The notes beneath the pieces were generated by a model that worked only from the letters and a program-made list of their open reading frames with translations, was not told the DNA's origin and searched no databases. DNA of 64,000 nucleotides from Pseudomonas laurylsulfatiphila (lineage in GTDB: Bacteria; Pseudomonadota; Gammaproteobacteria; Pseudomonadales; Pseudomonadaceae), in NCBI RefSeq assembly GCF_002934665.1, contig NZ_NIRS01000001.1, forward strand, positions 62,001-126,000, in the 5' to 3' direction. Below are positions 10,382-19,639 of the stretch, in pieces (within the stretch, counting starts at the first letter, position 1; each line of letters starts with the position of its first letter). Made by a program: the position numbers and the translations under genes.

Positions 10382-11791
10382 ATGGTTTTTGCCTCTCTAG
10401 AGTTTCTGACGTTGTTCCTGCCGCTGTTCCTGTGCGCCTATGCAGTGTGCCCAGCGGCGTGGCGCAACGTCACGTTACTGATCGGCAGCTGGCTGTTCTA
10501 TGGCTGGTTGAGCCCACGGTTCCTCGCGGTGCATGTGATCCTGACGATCACGGCGTGGACCGGTGGCCTGCTGATAGACGCCTTGCGGGAAGAAGGCAAA
10601 GGCCGCGTGCGGCTACTCGCGACGCTGATCGTGCTCAACACGGCGGTGCTGTGCTGGTACAAGTACGCCAACATCGTTGCCGGCACGTTGATCGATACCA
10701 TCATCGGGTACGGCGTCCTGCCCCCGGACTGGCAGCGGGTCATCATGCCGGCCGGGCTGTCGTTTATTGTCTTGCAGGCGATTTCCTATCTGGTGGATGT
10801 GCATCGCCGTACCGTGCCGGTTGAACGCAGCTTCATTAACTACGCCACCTATATTTCGATGTTCGGCCATTCGGTCGCAGGCCCCATCATTCGCTATGAC
10901 TGGGTTCGGCGTGAGCTGAATCAGCGTTACTTCAACCTGCAGAATTTCTCGCTGGGCGCACGCCGGTTCATGGTCGGGATGAGCATGAAGGTCCTGGTGG
11001 CCGACACCCTGTCGCCGGTGGTTGACGTGGCATTCAACGTGCAGAACCCAAGTTTCTCTGATGCCTGGATCGGCTGCCTTGCCTACTCCCTGCAACTGTT
11101 CTTCGACTTCGCCGGCTACAGTGCCATGGCCATTGGTCTGGGGCTGATGCTGGGCTTTCACTTTCCCGAGAACTTCGACCGTCCGTATCTGGCCAACAGC
11201 ATCCAGGACTTCTGGCGACGCTGGCATCTGTCGCTGTCCAGCTGGTTACGCGACTATCTGTATATTTCGCTGGGCGGCAATCGCAACGGCACCTGGAAAA
11301 CCTACCGCAACCTGTTCCTGACCATGGCCATTGCCGGCCTATGGCACGGTGGCGACAGCTGGAATTTTCTGCTGTGGGGCTGCGCCCATGGCCTCGCGTT
11401 ATGCGTTGATCGTGCCTGGAGCCGTTCCACCCTGCCCTCTGTACCGCCGGTGCTGTCCCATGGACTGACATTGTTGTTCGTCTGCCTGGCCTGGACACTG
11501 TTCCGCGCCCCCGACTTTCATAGCGCGCTGAACCTGTATGCCGGACAGTTCGGCCTGCAGGGCATCGCCCTCGGTGATGAACTGTCCGCAACCCTGCGCC
11601 CGGTACACGGCCTTGCGGGTTTGCTGGGTGTGGTCGGTGTCATCGCACCGCTGCTGCGCCCTTACTGTGAGAAACAACTGGGCGGTATTGCGTTTTACGC
11701 CGCCGCCCTTTGGCCCATCGCCGGTTTCATGCTGTCGTTCGCACTGATCGCCAGTCGCGAAACCGTACCCTTCCTGTACTTTCAATTCTGA
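10382..11791 (+). CDS. wssH: WssH, MBOAT membrane O-acetyltransferase (AlgI-like)
   Basis: Polytopic inner-membrane protein of the MBOAT family that moves acetyl groups from a cytoplasmic donor across the membrane for cellulose acetylation. The 469-residue product matches the AlgI/WssH length. About ten hydrophobic segments are visible. The MBOAT signature includes FWRRWHLSLSSWLRDYLYI and, further on, the invariant active-site His in GLWHGG (His322). It starts 19 bases after wssG and its stop shares one base with the ATG of wssI (TGATG). Confidence 0.93.
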   Translation: MVFASLEFLTLFLPLFLCAYAVCPAAWRNVTLLIGSWLFYGWLSPRFLAVHVILTITAWTGGLLIDALREEGKGRVRLLATLIVLNTAVLCWYKYANIVAGTLIDTIIGYGVLPPDWQRVIMPAGLSFIVLQAISYLVDVHRRTVPVERSFINYATYISMFGHSVAGPIIRYDWVRRELNQRYFNLQNFSLGARRFMVGMSMKVLVADTLSPVVDVAFNVQNPSFSDAWIGCLAYSLQLFFDFAGYSAMAIGLGLMLGFHFPENFDRPYLANSIQDFWRRWHLSLSSWLRDYLYISLGGNRNGTWKTYRNLFLTMAIAGLWHGGDSWNFLLWGCAHGLALCVDRAWSRSTLPSVPPVLSHGLTLLFVCLAWTLFRAPDFHSALNLYAGQFGLQGIALGDELSATLRPVHGLAGLLGVVGVIAPLLRPYCEKQLGGIAFYAAALWPIAGFMLSFALIASRETVPFLYFQF

Positions 11792-12945
11792 TGACGACCC
11801 CAAAGCACACCCCGCCCTCCACTCAACCAGATGATCTGGCGACACGCAGCAGTCGGTTGGCAGGCTTGGCGCTGCTGACATTCCTGTTCGTCGGACTGCT
11901 GTCCTCTGGCGGTCTGATCGTTTCAGGGCAGATCTCGCTGTTACCCGGTACAGTGCTGACCTCGCAGATTCTTGACGGCGATATCACTCACCGGATCGCC
12001 AAGGAACTGTCGAACGCTCAACTGCCCACGACCTTCGCCGAGCTGGAGCGCGGTGTCAGCTGGCTGCTCCTGAGTGACACCGGGCCGAGGGTTCGCTCAG
12101 GTTGTCCTGGCTGGTTGTTTTTGGCTGATGAGCTCAAGGTCAATCATCAAGCGCAGCGCAATGCCGATGCCAAAGCCCAGGCCGTGATTGACCTGAAGCA
12201 GCAGCTCTCTCAACGTGGCATCAAACTGCTGGTGGTCATCGTTCCAGACAAGAGCCGCATCGCTTCCGAGCAGCGTTGCGCACTGCACCGCCCAACTGCT
12301 CACGAAGGGCGCATCCAGGCCTGGACCTCGAAGCTGGATGCGGGCGGCGTGTCGAATCTGGACCTCACCGCTGCGCTGACGCCACTGGGGGCCAGCGCCT
12401 GGTTGCGCACCGATACGCACTGGAGCGAATTCGGCGCGAAGGCGGCGGCCAATGCCATCACACAACGCCTGAAGACCCTGGGCATCAGCGCAACGCCACG
12501 CAGGTCGTTCAACGAAAGTCATGCCCCGCTCGCGGTGCGGCCTGGCGATCTGGTCCATCTGGCGGGCATCGACGGGCTGCCGCTCAAATGGCAGCCCGCC
12601 CCCGAAATGGTCGCCCAAACCAGCACCCACGAACTTCCCGTTGCATCAGTCACCAGCCCCGACACTGAGGCAGACCTCTTTGGCGATGCCGACCTCCCCA
12701 ACACCGCGCTCATCGGCACTTCATTCTCGCGCAACTCCAACTTCGCAGGGTTTCTGCAGCAGGCACTGGGCGCCCCCGTGGGTAACTTCGCCAAAGACGG
12801 CGGAGCGTTCTCTGGCGCTGCAAACAGCTACCTGAACAACCCGGCCTTCAAAGAAACGCCGCCAAAGCAAATCATCTGGGAGATCCCGGAGCGGGACCTG
12901 CAATCGGCTTACATCGACCCCATTGTCTTTCGCCCGTTGCGCTAG
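11791..12945 (+). CDS. wssI: WssI, AlgJ/AlgX-like cellulose O-acetyltransferase
   Basis: Membrane-anchored periplasmic SGNH-type acetyltransferase that places acetyl groups on the exported glucan. ATG 11791 overlaps the wssH stop by one base, and the 384 residues from there start with a single N-terminal transmembrane anchor (ALLTFLFVGLLSSGG...). The AlgJ/AlgX catalytic set is present: DTHWS (Asp208, His210) and nucleophile block GTSFS (Ser311). Homologous operons may carry a further wssJ; none follows here, where the next gene is mexE after a 273-base gap. Confidence 0.9.
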   Translation: MTTPKHTPPSTQPDDLATRSSRLAGLALLTFLFVGLLSSGGLIVSGQISLLPGTVLTSQILDGDITHRIAKELSNAQLPTTFAELERGVSWLLLSDTGPRVRSGCPGWLFLADELKVNHQAQRNADAKAQAVIDLKQQLSQRGIKLLVVIVPDKSRIASEQRCALHRPTAHEGRIQAWTSKLDAGGVSNLDLTAALTPLGASAWLRTDTHWSEFGAKAAANAITQRLKTLGISATPRRSFNESHAPLAVRPGDLVHLAGIDGLPLKWQPAPEMVAQTSTHELPVASVTSPDTEADLFGDADLPNTALIGTSFSRNSNFAGFLQQALGAPVGNFAKDGGAFSGAANSYLNNPAFKETPPKQIIWEIPERDLQSAYIDPIVFRPLR

Positions 12946-13218
12946 GCCATGCTCTGCCGTGTAGCAAACGACGACGTGATCGTCAGAATCCTTCATGACG
13001 CCAAGGAGTCACTCGGTTTCGAGTCGAACTATTGCATCCAATGCAACACACAATTGTCATCAATCCAGTTGATGGCGAGCAGACGCAAGGCGCAGTCTAG
13101 AGGGCTGGCTTGAGCCTTATATCATTCCGAATGATAGTTACCTTCGCCCCATTCGATTCGTGAGATACCAACCCGCCGCGCATCATTCGCCAATCTCAAC
13201 ACATTGGCGGATGCATCC
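12946..13218 (+). promoter_or_regulatory. mexE upstream region with three short perfect dyads
   Basis: Intergenic stretch between wssI and mexE with no supported ORF. Three separate inverted repeats are visible: TTGCAT-CCA-ATGCAA (13032-13046), CATCAA-TCCAG-TTGATG (13058-13074) and TATCATT-CCG-AATGATA (13120-13136). The last lies about 85 bases before the mexE ATG and could be an operator or activator site for the efflux operon. No convincing MexT nod-box-like sequence was identified, and mexT is not in the window. The regulatory role is inferred from symmetry only. Confidence 0.45.
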
Positions 13219-14472
13219 ATGGAACAGTCATTCAAACATTTGCGCTTCCCGTTGGCTTTGCTGGCCGTAGTGGTGATCAGCGCTTGCGGCAAGGCCCCGG
13301 AAACCGCCGCCACCCTGCCCGCTGCCAAAGTCAGCGTGGCCAAGGTGCTGGAACAACCGGTCAACGAGTGGGACGAATTCACCGGGCGCCTGGAAGCGCC
13401 AGAAACGGTCGAGATTCGTCCGCGGGTCTCCGGCCAGATCGATGAAGTGGCATTCACTGAAGGCGCCCTGGTCAAGAAAGGCGACCTGCTGTTCCAGATC
13501 GACCCGCGTCCGTTCCAGGCTGAGGTCCGCCGTCTCGAAGCCCTGGTTGCACAATCGCGCGCCAATGCCACCCGCAGTGAAAACGAAGCCCAGCGCGGTG
13601 AGCGCCTGCGTACCAGCAACGCCATTTCCGCGGAGCTAGCCGATTCGCGTACCAGCGCTGCCCAGGAAGCCCGCGCCGCCGTCGGTGCGCTTCAGGCACA
13701 GCTCGACCTGGCCAAGCTCAACCTGAGTTTCACCCGCGTCACCGCACCGATCAGCGGCCGTGTCAGCCGTGCGGAAATCACCGCCGGCAACCTGGTGACC
13801 GCTGACACCACGCCACTGACCAGCGTGGTCTCCACCGACAAGGTCTACGCCTACTTCGACGCGGACGAGCGTGTGTTCCTCAAGTACACCGAGCTCGCTC
13901 GCCAGGGTAAACGCGGCGCTACCACCCCGGTTTACATGGGCCTGTCCAATGAGGACGGCAACCCGCACCAGGGCGTGATGAACTTCGTCGATAACCAGGT
14001 CAACCCGAAGACCGGCACCATCCGTGGCCGCGCCGTATTCGACAACAGCGATGGCAGCTACACCCCGGGCCTGTATGCACGCCTGAAACTGGTGGGCAGC
14101 GGCACCTACAGCGCCATGCTGATCAACGATGAAGCGGTCGGTACCGACCTGGGCAAGAAGTTCGTGATCGTGATGGACGGCGACAACAAGACCGCCTACC
14201 GCGCGGTGGAACTGGGGCCGAAGATCGAAGGTTTGCGCATCGTGCGCAACGGCTTGAACAAGGACGACACCATCATCGTCAAGGGCCTGCAACGGGTACG
14301 TCCCGGTTCATCGGTCACCCCTGAAGTGATTCCGATGGCCAGCGAACAAACCCTCGCGGCACTCGCACAACAACGCCAAGCGCTGGAAGCCAGCAACCTG
14401 CCCCAAGTCGCGCCTGCCAAGGTCGCGCCGGGCACGGTTGTGAAACTGGCTGCCACGACCCCACGCGGTTAA
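13219..14472 (+). CDS. mexE: RND efflux periplasmic adaptor MexE
   Basis: Membrane fusion protein linking the RND pump to the outer-membrane channel. I choose ATG 13219 (417 residues); an in-frame TTG at 13204 is upstream, and GGCGGA sits eight bases before the ATG. The N-terminus is a lipoprotein signal with lipobox ISAC (acylated Cys23). A lipoyl/barrel-sandwich half follows (RVSGQIDEVAF), then an alpha-hairpin, the second lipoyl half (FTRVTAPISGRVSRA), a beta-barrel and the membrane-proximal domain. Sequence style and operon order match MexE of MexEF-OprN, which exports chloramphenicol, fluoroquinolones and trimethoprim and may affect quorum-sensing precursors. Confidence 0.9.
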   Translation: MEQSFKHLRFPLALLAVVVISACGKAPETAATLPAAKVSVAKVLEQPVNEWDEFTGRLEAPETVEIRPRVSGQIDEVAFTEGALVKKGDLLFQIDPRPFQAEVRRLEALVAQSRANATRSENEAQRGERLRTSNAISAELADSRTSAAQEARAAVGALQAQLDLAKLNLSFTRVTAPISGRVSRAEITAGNLVTADTTPLTSVVSTDKVYAYFDADERVFLKYTELARQGKRGATTPVYMGLSNEDGNPHQGVMNFVDNQVNPKTGTIRGRAVFDNSDGSYTPGLYARLKLVGSGTYSAMLINDEAVGTDLGKKFVIVMDGDNKTAYRAVELGPKIEGLRIVRNGLNKDDTIIVKGLQRVRPGSSVTPEVIPMASEQTLAALAQQRQALEASNLPQVAPAKVAPGTVVKLAATTPRG

Positions 14473-14484
14473 GGGATTTTTACG

Positions 14485-17400
14485 ATGAATTTTTCCCAAT
14501 TCTTCATTTCGCGGCCGATCTTCGCAGCGGTGCTGTCGCTGCTGATCCTGATCGCCGGTGCGATCTCGCTGTTCCAGCTGCCGATCAGCGAATACCCGGA
14601 AGTGGTGCCGCCGACCGTGGTGGTCCGCGCCAACTTCCCCGGTGCCAACCCGAAAGTCATTGGTGAAACCGTGGCCGCTCCGCTGGAGCAAGCCATCACC
14701 GGCGTCGAGAACATGCTGTACATGTCCTCGCAGTCGACCGCCGACGGCAAGATCACCCTGACCATCACCTTTGCCCTGGGTACCGACCTGGACAACGCGC
14801 AGGTGCAGGTGCAGAACCGCGTGACCCGGACCGAGCCGAAACTTCCCGAGGAAGTGACGCGTATCGGTATCACCGTGGACAAGGCGTCGCCCGACCTGAC
14901 GATGGTGGTGCACTTGACCTCGCCGGACAAACGCTACGACATGCTGTACCTGTCCAACTACGCGATCCTCAACATCAAGGATGAGCTGGCGCGGCTGGGC
15001 GGTGTCGGAGACGTGCAACTGTTCGGCATGGGCGACTACTCGCTGCGTGTCTGGCTCGACCCGAACAAAACCGCTTCGCGCAACCTGACCGCCACTGACG
15101 TTGTCACCGCCATTCGTGAACAGAACCGCCAGGTGGCCGCCGGTGCCTTGGGCGCTCCCCCTGCCCCGAATGCCCAAAGCTTCCAGCTGTCGGTCAACAC
15201 GCAGGGCCGTCTGGTCAGTGAGGAAGAGTTCGAGAACATCATCATTCGCTCTGGCGACAACGGTGAAATCACCCGCCTCAAGGACATCGCTCGCGTCGAG
15301 CTGGGTTCCAGCCAGTACGCCCTGCGTTCGCTGCTGAATAATCAGCCGGCGGTGGCGATCCCGATCTTCCAGCGCCCCGGTTCCAACGCCATCGAGATTT
15401 CCAACGAAGTCCGGGCGAAAATGGCCGAGCTGAAGAAGAGCTTCCCCGAAGGCATGGACTTCAGCATCGTCTATGACCCGACGATCTTCGTGCGCGGCTC
15501 CATCGAGGCGGTGGTTCACACCCTCTTCGAAGCACTGATCCTCGTGGTACTGGTGGTGATCCTGTTCCTGCAGACCTGGCGCGCCTCGATCATTCCGTTG
15601 GTGGCGGTGCCGGTTTCGCTGATCGGTACCTTTGCCGTGATGCACCTGTTCGGTTTTTCGCTCAACGCCCTGTCGCTGTTCGGCCTGGTATTGGCCATCG
15701 GTATCGTGGTGGACGACGCCATCGTGGTGGTGGAGAACGTCGAACGGAACATCGAACTCGGATTGACCCCGGTGGAAGCCACCAAACGCGCCATGCGTGA
15801 AGTGACCGGCCCGATCATTGCCACGGCGCTGGTGCTGTGTGCGGTGTTCGTTCCGGCGGCGTTCATCTCCGGGTTGACCGGGCAGTTCTACAAGCAATTC
15901 GCCCTGACCATTGCGATTTCCACGGTGATCTCGGCCTTCAACTCGCTGACCCTGTCGCCGGCACTGGCTGCTGTGTTGCTCAAGGGCCACGACGCACCGA
16001 AAGACCGTTTCTCCAAGGTGCTGGACAAGATGTTTGGCGGCTGGTTGTTCCGTCCGTTCAACCGTTTCTTTGAAAAGGCCAGCCATGGTTATGTCGGTAC
16101 CGTTGCCCGTGTGATCCGCTCAAGCGGCATCGCCCTGCTGCTGTACGCCGGCCTGATGGTCCTGACCTTCTTCGGTTTCTCCAGCACCCCGACCGGTTTC
16201 GTACCCGGCCAGGACAAGCAATACCTGGTGGCCTTCGCGCAATTGCCGGATGCCTCGAGCCTGGACCGCACCGAAGACGTGATCAAGCGCATGTCCGACC
16301 TGGCGCTGAAACAGCCTGGCGTGGAGAGCGCGGTGGCCTTCCCTGGCCTGTCGATCAACGGTTTCACCAACAGCCCGAACGCCGGCATTGTGTTCGTGAC
16401 TCTCAAACCGTTCGACGAGCGTAAAGACCCGAGCATGTCCGCCGGTGCGATTGCCGGTGCCTTGAACGGCCAGTACGCGAACATCCAGGAAGCTTATATG
16501 GCGATCTTCCCGCCGCCGCCGGTGCAAGGCCTGGGCACTATTGGTGGTTTCCGCCTGCAGATCGAAGACCGGGGCAACCTGGGCTACGAAGAGCTGTACA
16601 AGGAAACCATGAACATCATCGCCAAGAGCCACAGCGTGCCGGAACTGGCTGGCCTGTTCACCAGCTACACGGTCAACGTGCCGCAGGTCGATGCGGCCAT
16701 CGACCGGGAAAAAGCCAAGACCCACGGCGTGGCCGTCAGCGACATCTTCGACACCCTGCAGATCTACCTGGGCTCGCTGTATGCCAACGACTTCAACCGC
16801 TTTGGCCGCACCTATCAGGTCAACGTTCAGGCTGAGCAACAGTTCCGCCTCGAATCCGACCAGATCGGCCAGTTGAAGGTGCGTAACAACAAAGGCGAGA
16901 TGATCCCGCTGGCGACCTTCATCAAGGTCAGCGACACCTCGGGCCCTGACCGCGTGATGCACTACAACGGCTTCATCACCGCTGAAATCAACGGTGCGGC
17001 AGCCCCCGGCTACAGCTCCGGCCAGGCCGAAAAAGCCATCGAGAAACTGCTCAAGGAAGAACTTCCGAACGGCATGACCTACGAATGGACCGACCTGACC
17101 TACCAGCAGATCCTGTCCGGCAACACCGCGCTGTTCGTGTTTCCGCTCTGCGTCCTGCTGGCGTTCCTGGTACTGGCGGCCCAGTACGAAAGCTGGAGCC
17201 TGCCACTGGCGGTGATCCTGATCGTACCGATGACCCTGCTGTCGGCCATCACCGGTGTGATCGCCTCCGGCGGTGACAACAACATCTTCACCCAGATCGG
17301 CCTGATCGTACTGGTGGGCCTGGCGTGCAAGAACGCGATCCTGATCGTCGAGTTTGCCAAGGACAAACAGCTGGAGGGCCTCAACCCGCTGGCTGCGGTT

Positions 17401-17664
17401 CTGGAAGCCTGCCGTCTGCGTCTACGGCCGATCCTGATGACCTCCTTCGCGTTCATCATGGGTGTTGTGCCGTTGGTGTTCTCCAGCGGTGCCGGTGCCG
17501 AAATGCGTCACGCCATGGGTGTGGCGGTGTTCTCCGGGATGCTCGGGGTGACCTTCTTCGGTCTGTTGCTGACGCCAGTGTTCTACGTATTGATTCGTAA
17601 CTTTGTCGAGCGTGGCCAGGCGCGCAAAGCCGCCAAGGTCGCCCTGAAGCTGGAGTCGCATTGA
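14485..17664 (+). CDS. mexF: RND multidrug efflux transporter MexF
   Basis: Inner-membrane proton/drug antiporter of the HAE1 RND family. The 1059-residue product has the expected duplicated architecture: TM1 at the N-terminus (PIFAAVLSLLILIAGAISL), a large periplasmic loop, a TM2-6 block containing the proton-relay Asp pair (GIVVDDAIVVVENVER), a second periplasmic loop, and a C-terminal TM block with the relay Lys in GLACKNAILIVEFAK. Length equals that of MexF. It lies 12 bases after mexE and its stop shares one base with the start of oprN. Confidence 0.95.
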   Translation: MNFSQFFISRPIFAAVLSLLILIAGAISLFQLPISEYPEVVPPTVVVRANFPGANPKVIGETVAAPLEQAITGVENMLYMSSQSTADGKITLTITFALGTDLDNAQVQVQNRVTRTEPKLPEEVTRIGITVDKASPDLTMVVHLTSPDKRYDMLYLSNYAILNIKDELARLGGVGDVQLFGMGDYSLRVWLDPNKTASRNLTATDVVTAIREQNRQVAAGALGAPPAPNAQSFQLSVNTQGRLVSEEEFENIIIRSGDNGEITRLKDIARVELGSSQYALRSLLNNQPAVAIPIFQRPGSNAIEISNEVRAKMAELKKSFPEGMDFSIVYDPTIFVRGSIEAVVHTLFEALILVVLVVILFLQTWRASIIPLVAVPVSLIGTFAVMHLFGFSLNALSLFGLVLAIGIVVDDAIVVVENVERNIELGLTPVEATKRAMREVTGPIIATALVLCAVFVPAAFISGLTGQFYKQFALTIAISTVISAFNSLTLSPALAAVLLKGHDAPKDRFSKVLDKMFGGWLFRPFNRFFEKASHGYVGTVARVIRSSGIALLLYAGLMVLTFFGFSSTPTGFVPGQDKQYLVAFAQLPDASSLDRTEDVIKRMSDLALKQPGVESAVAFPGLSINGFTNSPNAGIVFVTLKPFDERKDPSMSAGAIAGALNGQYANIQEAYMAIFPPPPVQGLGTIGGFRLQIEDRGNLGYEELYKETMNIIAKSHSVPELAGLFTSYTVNVPQVDAAIDREKAKTHGVAVSDIFDTLQIYLGSLYANDFNRFGRTYQVNVQAEQQFRLESDQIGQLKVRNNKGEMIPLATFIKVSDTSGPDRVMHYNGFITAEINGAAAPGYSSGQAEKAIEKLLKEELPNGMTYEWTDLTYQQILSGNTALFVFPLCVLLAFLVLAAQYESWSLPLAVILIVPMTLLSAITGVIASGGDNNIFTQIGLIVLVGLACKNAILIVEFAKDKQLEGLNPLAAVLEACRLRLRPILMTSFAFIMGVVPLVFSSGAGAEMRHAMGVAVFSGMLGVTFFGLLLTPVFYVLIRNFVERGQARKAAKVALKLESH

Positions 17665-19085
17665 TGAGTTTGAAAGCCTTCCTGCCGAGCCTGCTGGTCC
17701 TGGCCTTGAGTGCCTGTGCCGTGGGCCCGGATTACCAGACGCCAAACACCGAGGCGGCCAACATCACGGCCGCCACTGATGGCGCCGCCGGCCAGAAGAA
17801 CTTTGACCGTTCGCGTTTCGAAGGCATCTGGTGGCAGCAGTTCGAAGACCCGACCCTCAACCAGTTGGTGACGCAATCGCTCAAGGGCAACCGTGATTTG
17901 CGCGTCGCGTTTGCCCGCTGGAAAGCCGCACGGGCGATCCGCGATGACATCAGTAACGACAACTTGCCGGTCGTCACCAGCCGTGTCAGCAGTGACTTGG
18001 GCAAGGGCCAGATTCCGGGCCAGACCACCGACCGGGTCAACAGCGAACGCTACGACCTGGGCCTGGACATGGCCTGGGAGATCGACCTGTTTGGCCGTAT
18101 CCAGCGCAACCTGGAATCAGCGAATGCCGAGCAACAGTCGCTTGAAGCCGATCTGTACCAGCTGCAAGTGACCATGATTGCCGAACTGGTGGATGCCTAC
18201 GGTCAACTGCGCGGCGCGCAACTGCGGGAAAAGATCGCCCTGGCCAACCTGGAGAACCAGCAGGAGTCGCGCAAGATCACCATCAACCTGCGTGATGCCG
18301 GCGTCGGCGATCAACTCGATGTGGAACGTGCCGATGCCCGCCTGGCGTCGGTCGAAGCCAGCGTGCCGCAATTGCAGGCCGAGCAGGTTCGGGAGAAGAA
18401 CCGTATCGCCACGCTGCTGGGCGAGCGTCCGGACAAGCTGACCGTGGACCTGAGCCCGAAAGACTTGCCGGCGATTGCCAAGGCCTTGCCGATCGGTAAT
18501 CCGGGTGAACTGCTGCAACGCCGGCCGGACATTCGCAGTGCCGAGCGCAAACTGGCGTCGGCCACGGCGCGGATCGGCGTGGCGAAGGCCGACCTGTTCC
18601 CGCAAGTCAGCCTCAGCGGCTTCCTGGGCTTCACCGCCGGGCGCGGTTCGCAAATCGGTTCCTCGGCGGCCAACGCCTGGGCGCTCGGCCCGAGCATCAC
18701 CTGGGCAGCGTTCGACCTGGGCAGCGTGCGCGCCCGTTTGCGCGCCGCCGACGCCGATGCCGAAGGCGCGCTGGCGACGTACGAGCAGCAAGTGTTGCTG
18801 GCCCTGGAAGAATCGGAAAACGCGTTCAGCGACTACGGCAAACGCCAACAGCGCCTGATTTCGCTGATTCGCCAGAGCGAGTCCAGCCGTTCCGCTGCCG
18901 ATCTCGCCGAGATTCGCTACCGCGAAGGCACCGCCGATTTCCTCGTGCTGCTCGACGCCCAGCGTGAACGCCTGGCGGCCGAGGACACCCAGGCACAGGC
19001 TGAAGTCGATCTGTATCGCGGCATCGTCGCGATCTACAAGGCCCTCGGAGGCGGCTGGCAGCCCGAGACGGTCGCCAGCAATTAA
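17664..19085 (+). CDS. oprN: Outer-membrane efflux channel OprN
   Basis: TolC/OprM-type outer-membrane lipoprotein completing the MexEF pump. ATG 17664 overlaps the mexF TGA (TGATG). The 473-residue product has a lipoprotein signal with lipobox LSAC followed by AVGPDYQ, the usual NodT-family beginning. Two OEP repeats follow, including the paired LRQ/RPDIRSAERKLASATARIG-type segments of this family. An intrinsic terminator follows the stop at 19137-19171. Confidence 0.92.
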   Translation: MSLKAFLPSLLVLALSACAVGPDYQTPNTEAANITAATDGAAGQKNFDRSRFEGIWWQQFEDPTLNQLVTQSLKGNRDLRVAFARWKAARAIRDDISNDNLPVVTSRVSSDLGKGQIPGQTTDRVNSERYDLGLDMAWEIDLFGRIQRNLESANAEQQSLEADLYQLQVTMIAELVDAYGQLRGAQLREKIALANLENQQESRKITINLRDAGVGDQLDVERADARLASVEASVPQLQAEQVREKNRIATLLGERPDKLTVDLSPKDLPAIAKALPIGNPGELLQRRPDIRSAERKLASATARIGVAKADLFPQVSLSGFLGFTAGRGSQIGSSAANAWALGPSITWAAFDLGSVRARLRAADADAEGALATYEQQVLLALEESENAFSDYGKRQQRLISLIRQSESSRSAADLAEIRYREGTADFLVLLDAQRERLAAEDTQAQAEVDLYRGIVAIYKALGGGWQPETVASN

Positions 19086-19107
19086 CCCGAAGTTTTCAAG
19101 CGCTCCT

Positions 19108-19171
19108 TTGGTTGGCCGCAACCAACCAATTCCCTTGCCCTGCGTCTCATTCGGTCGCGGGGCTTTTTTTT
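19108..19171 (+). terminator. Intrinsic terminator region after oprN
   Basis: Two hairpins follow the oprN stop. The first is a perfect 8-bp stem TTGGTTGG-CCGCAA-CCAACCAA (19108-19129). The second is GCCCTGCG paired with CGCGGGGC (one G-T pair; 19137-19163), followed directly by a run of eight T. The second has the form of a Rho-independent terminator for mexEF-oprN. Confidence 0.85.
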
Positions 19172-19195
19172 GGTTCTTCACGCATTTCCGGGGAA

Positions 19196-19436
19196 CTGTA
19201 GGAGCCAGCCTGCTGGCGATGGACTCAAGTGCGCCGCGTTTATCCAGTTCACACGCGTAATCGTTGACGACCATCGCTGCGATGCGGCGACCCGACAAGC
19301 CAGCTCCTACAAGGGATCTTGCCCACGCTGAAACTGTAGGAGCCAGCCTGCTGGCGATGGACTCAAGTGCGCCGCGTTTATCCAGTTCACACGCGTAATC
19401 GTTGACGACCATCGCTGGCAAGCCAGCTCCCACAGG
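19196..19436. repeat. Two tandem REP pairs (near-identical copies)
   Basis: Two successive copies of about 100 bases each begin TGTAGGAGCCAGCCTGCTGG (19198 and 19337) and end in the inverted arm ...AGCCAGCTCC(T/C)AC. The inner sequence (GATGGACTCAAGTGCGCCGC and what follows) is the same in both, so the second copy looks like a local duplication; the first has extra bases in its right arm. These are Pseudomonas REP doublets (REPIN type) between oprN and the minus-strand efflux operon. Confidence 0.85.
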
Positions 19437-19470
19437 GGACCGCGTCCGAGTCAAAACCAGTGAAAGCCCC

Positions 19471-19503
19471 AAAAAAAAAGGTTCTTCACGGAACCTTTTT
19501 TTT
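19471..19503. terminator. Bidirectional intrinsic terminator
   Basis: A run of nine A leads into GGTTC, a six-base loop TTCACG, then GAACC and eight T. The symmetric A/T tails allow termination on both strands. It lies between the convergent oprN operon and the HlyD-type gene, inside the REP cluster. Confidence 0.85.
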
Positions 19504-19528
19504 CCTTTCCAAAGCAATGCATATCCCT

Positions 19529-19630
19529 TGTAGGAGCGAGCTTGCTCGCGATGGACTCAAGAGCGCGGCGTTTAGTCAGTAAGCACGCGGTATCGTTAAC
19601 GACCATCGCTGGCAAGCTCGCGCCTACAGG
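19529..19630. repeat. REP pair
   Basis: Left arm TTGTAGGAGCGAGCTTGCTC at 19529 and right inverted arm GGCAAGCTCGCGCCTACAGG ending at 19630, around a central part that is a diverged version of the two upstream copies (GATGGACTCAAGAGCGCGGC). It is the third doublet in 435 bases and directly abuts the 3' end of the HlyD-type gene. Confidence 0.85.
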
Positions 19631-19639
19631 GGGCGGTTA

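Noticed and set aside
12946..13218. MexT binding site before mexE
   Set aside because: No match to a nod-box-like MexT site could be found by eye; only unrelated dyads are present.
14308..16086. 592-residue minus-strand frame opposite mexE/mexF
   Set aside because: Antisense of conserved RND genes, very rich in His/Gln/Arg, no domain.
18117..19517. 466-residue minus-strand frame from oprN into the REP cluster
   Set aside because: Runs through two terminators and repeated REP units, and its repeated peptide is simply translated REP.
19196..19630. Possible CRISPR array
   Set aside because: Repeats are inverted pairs of REP type with conserved, not variable, inner sequence; no cas genes.
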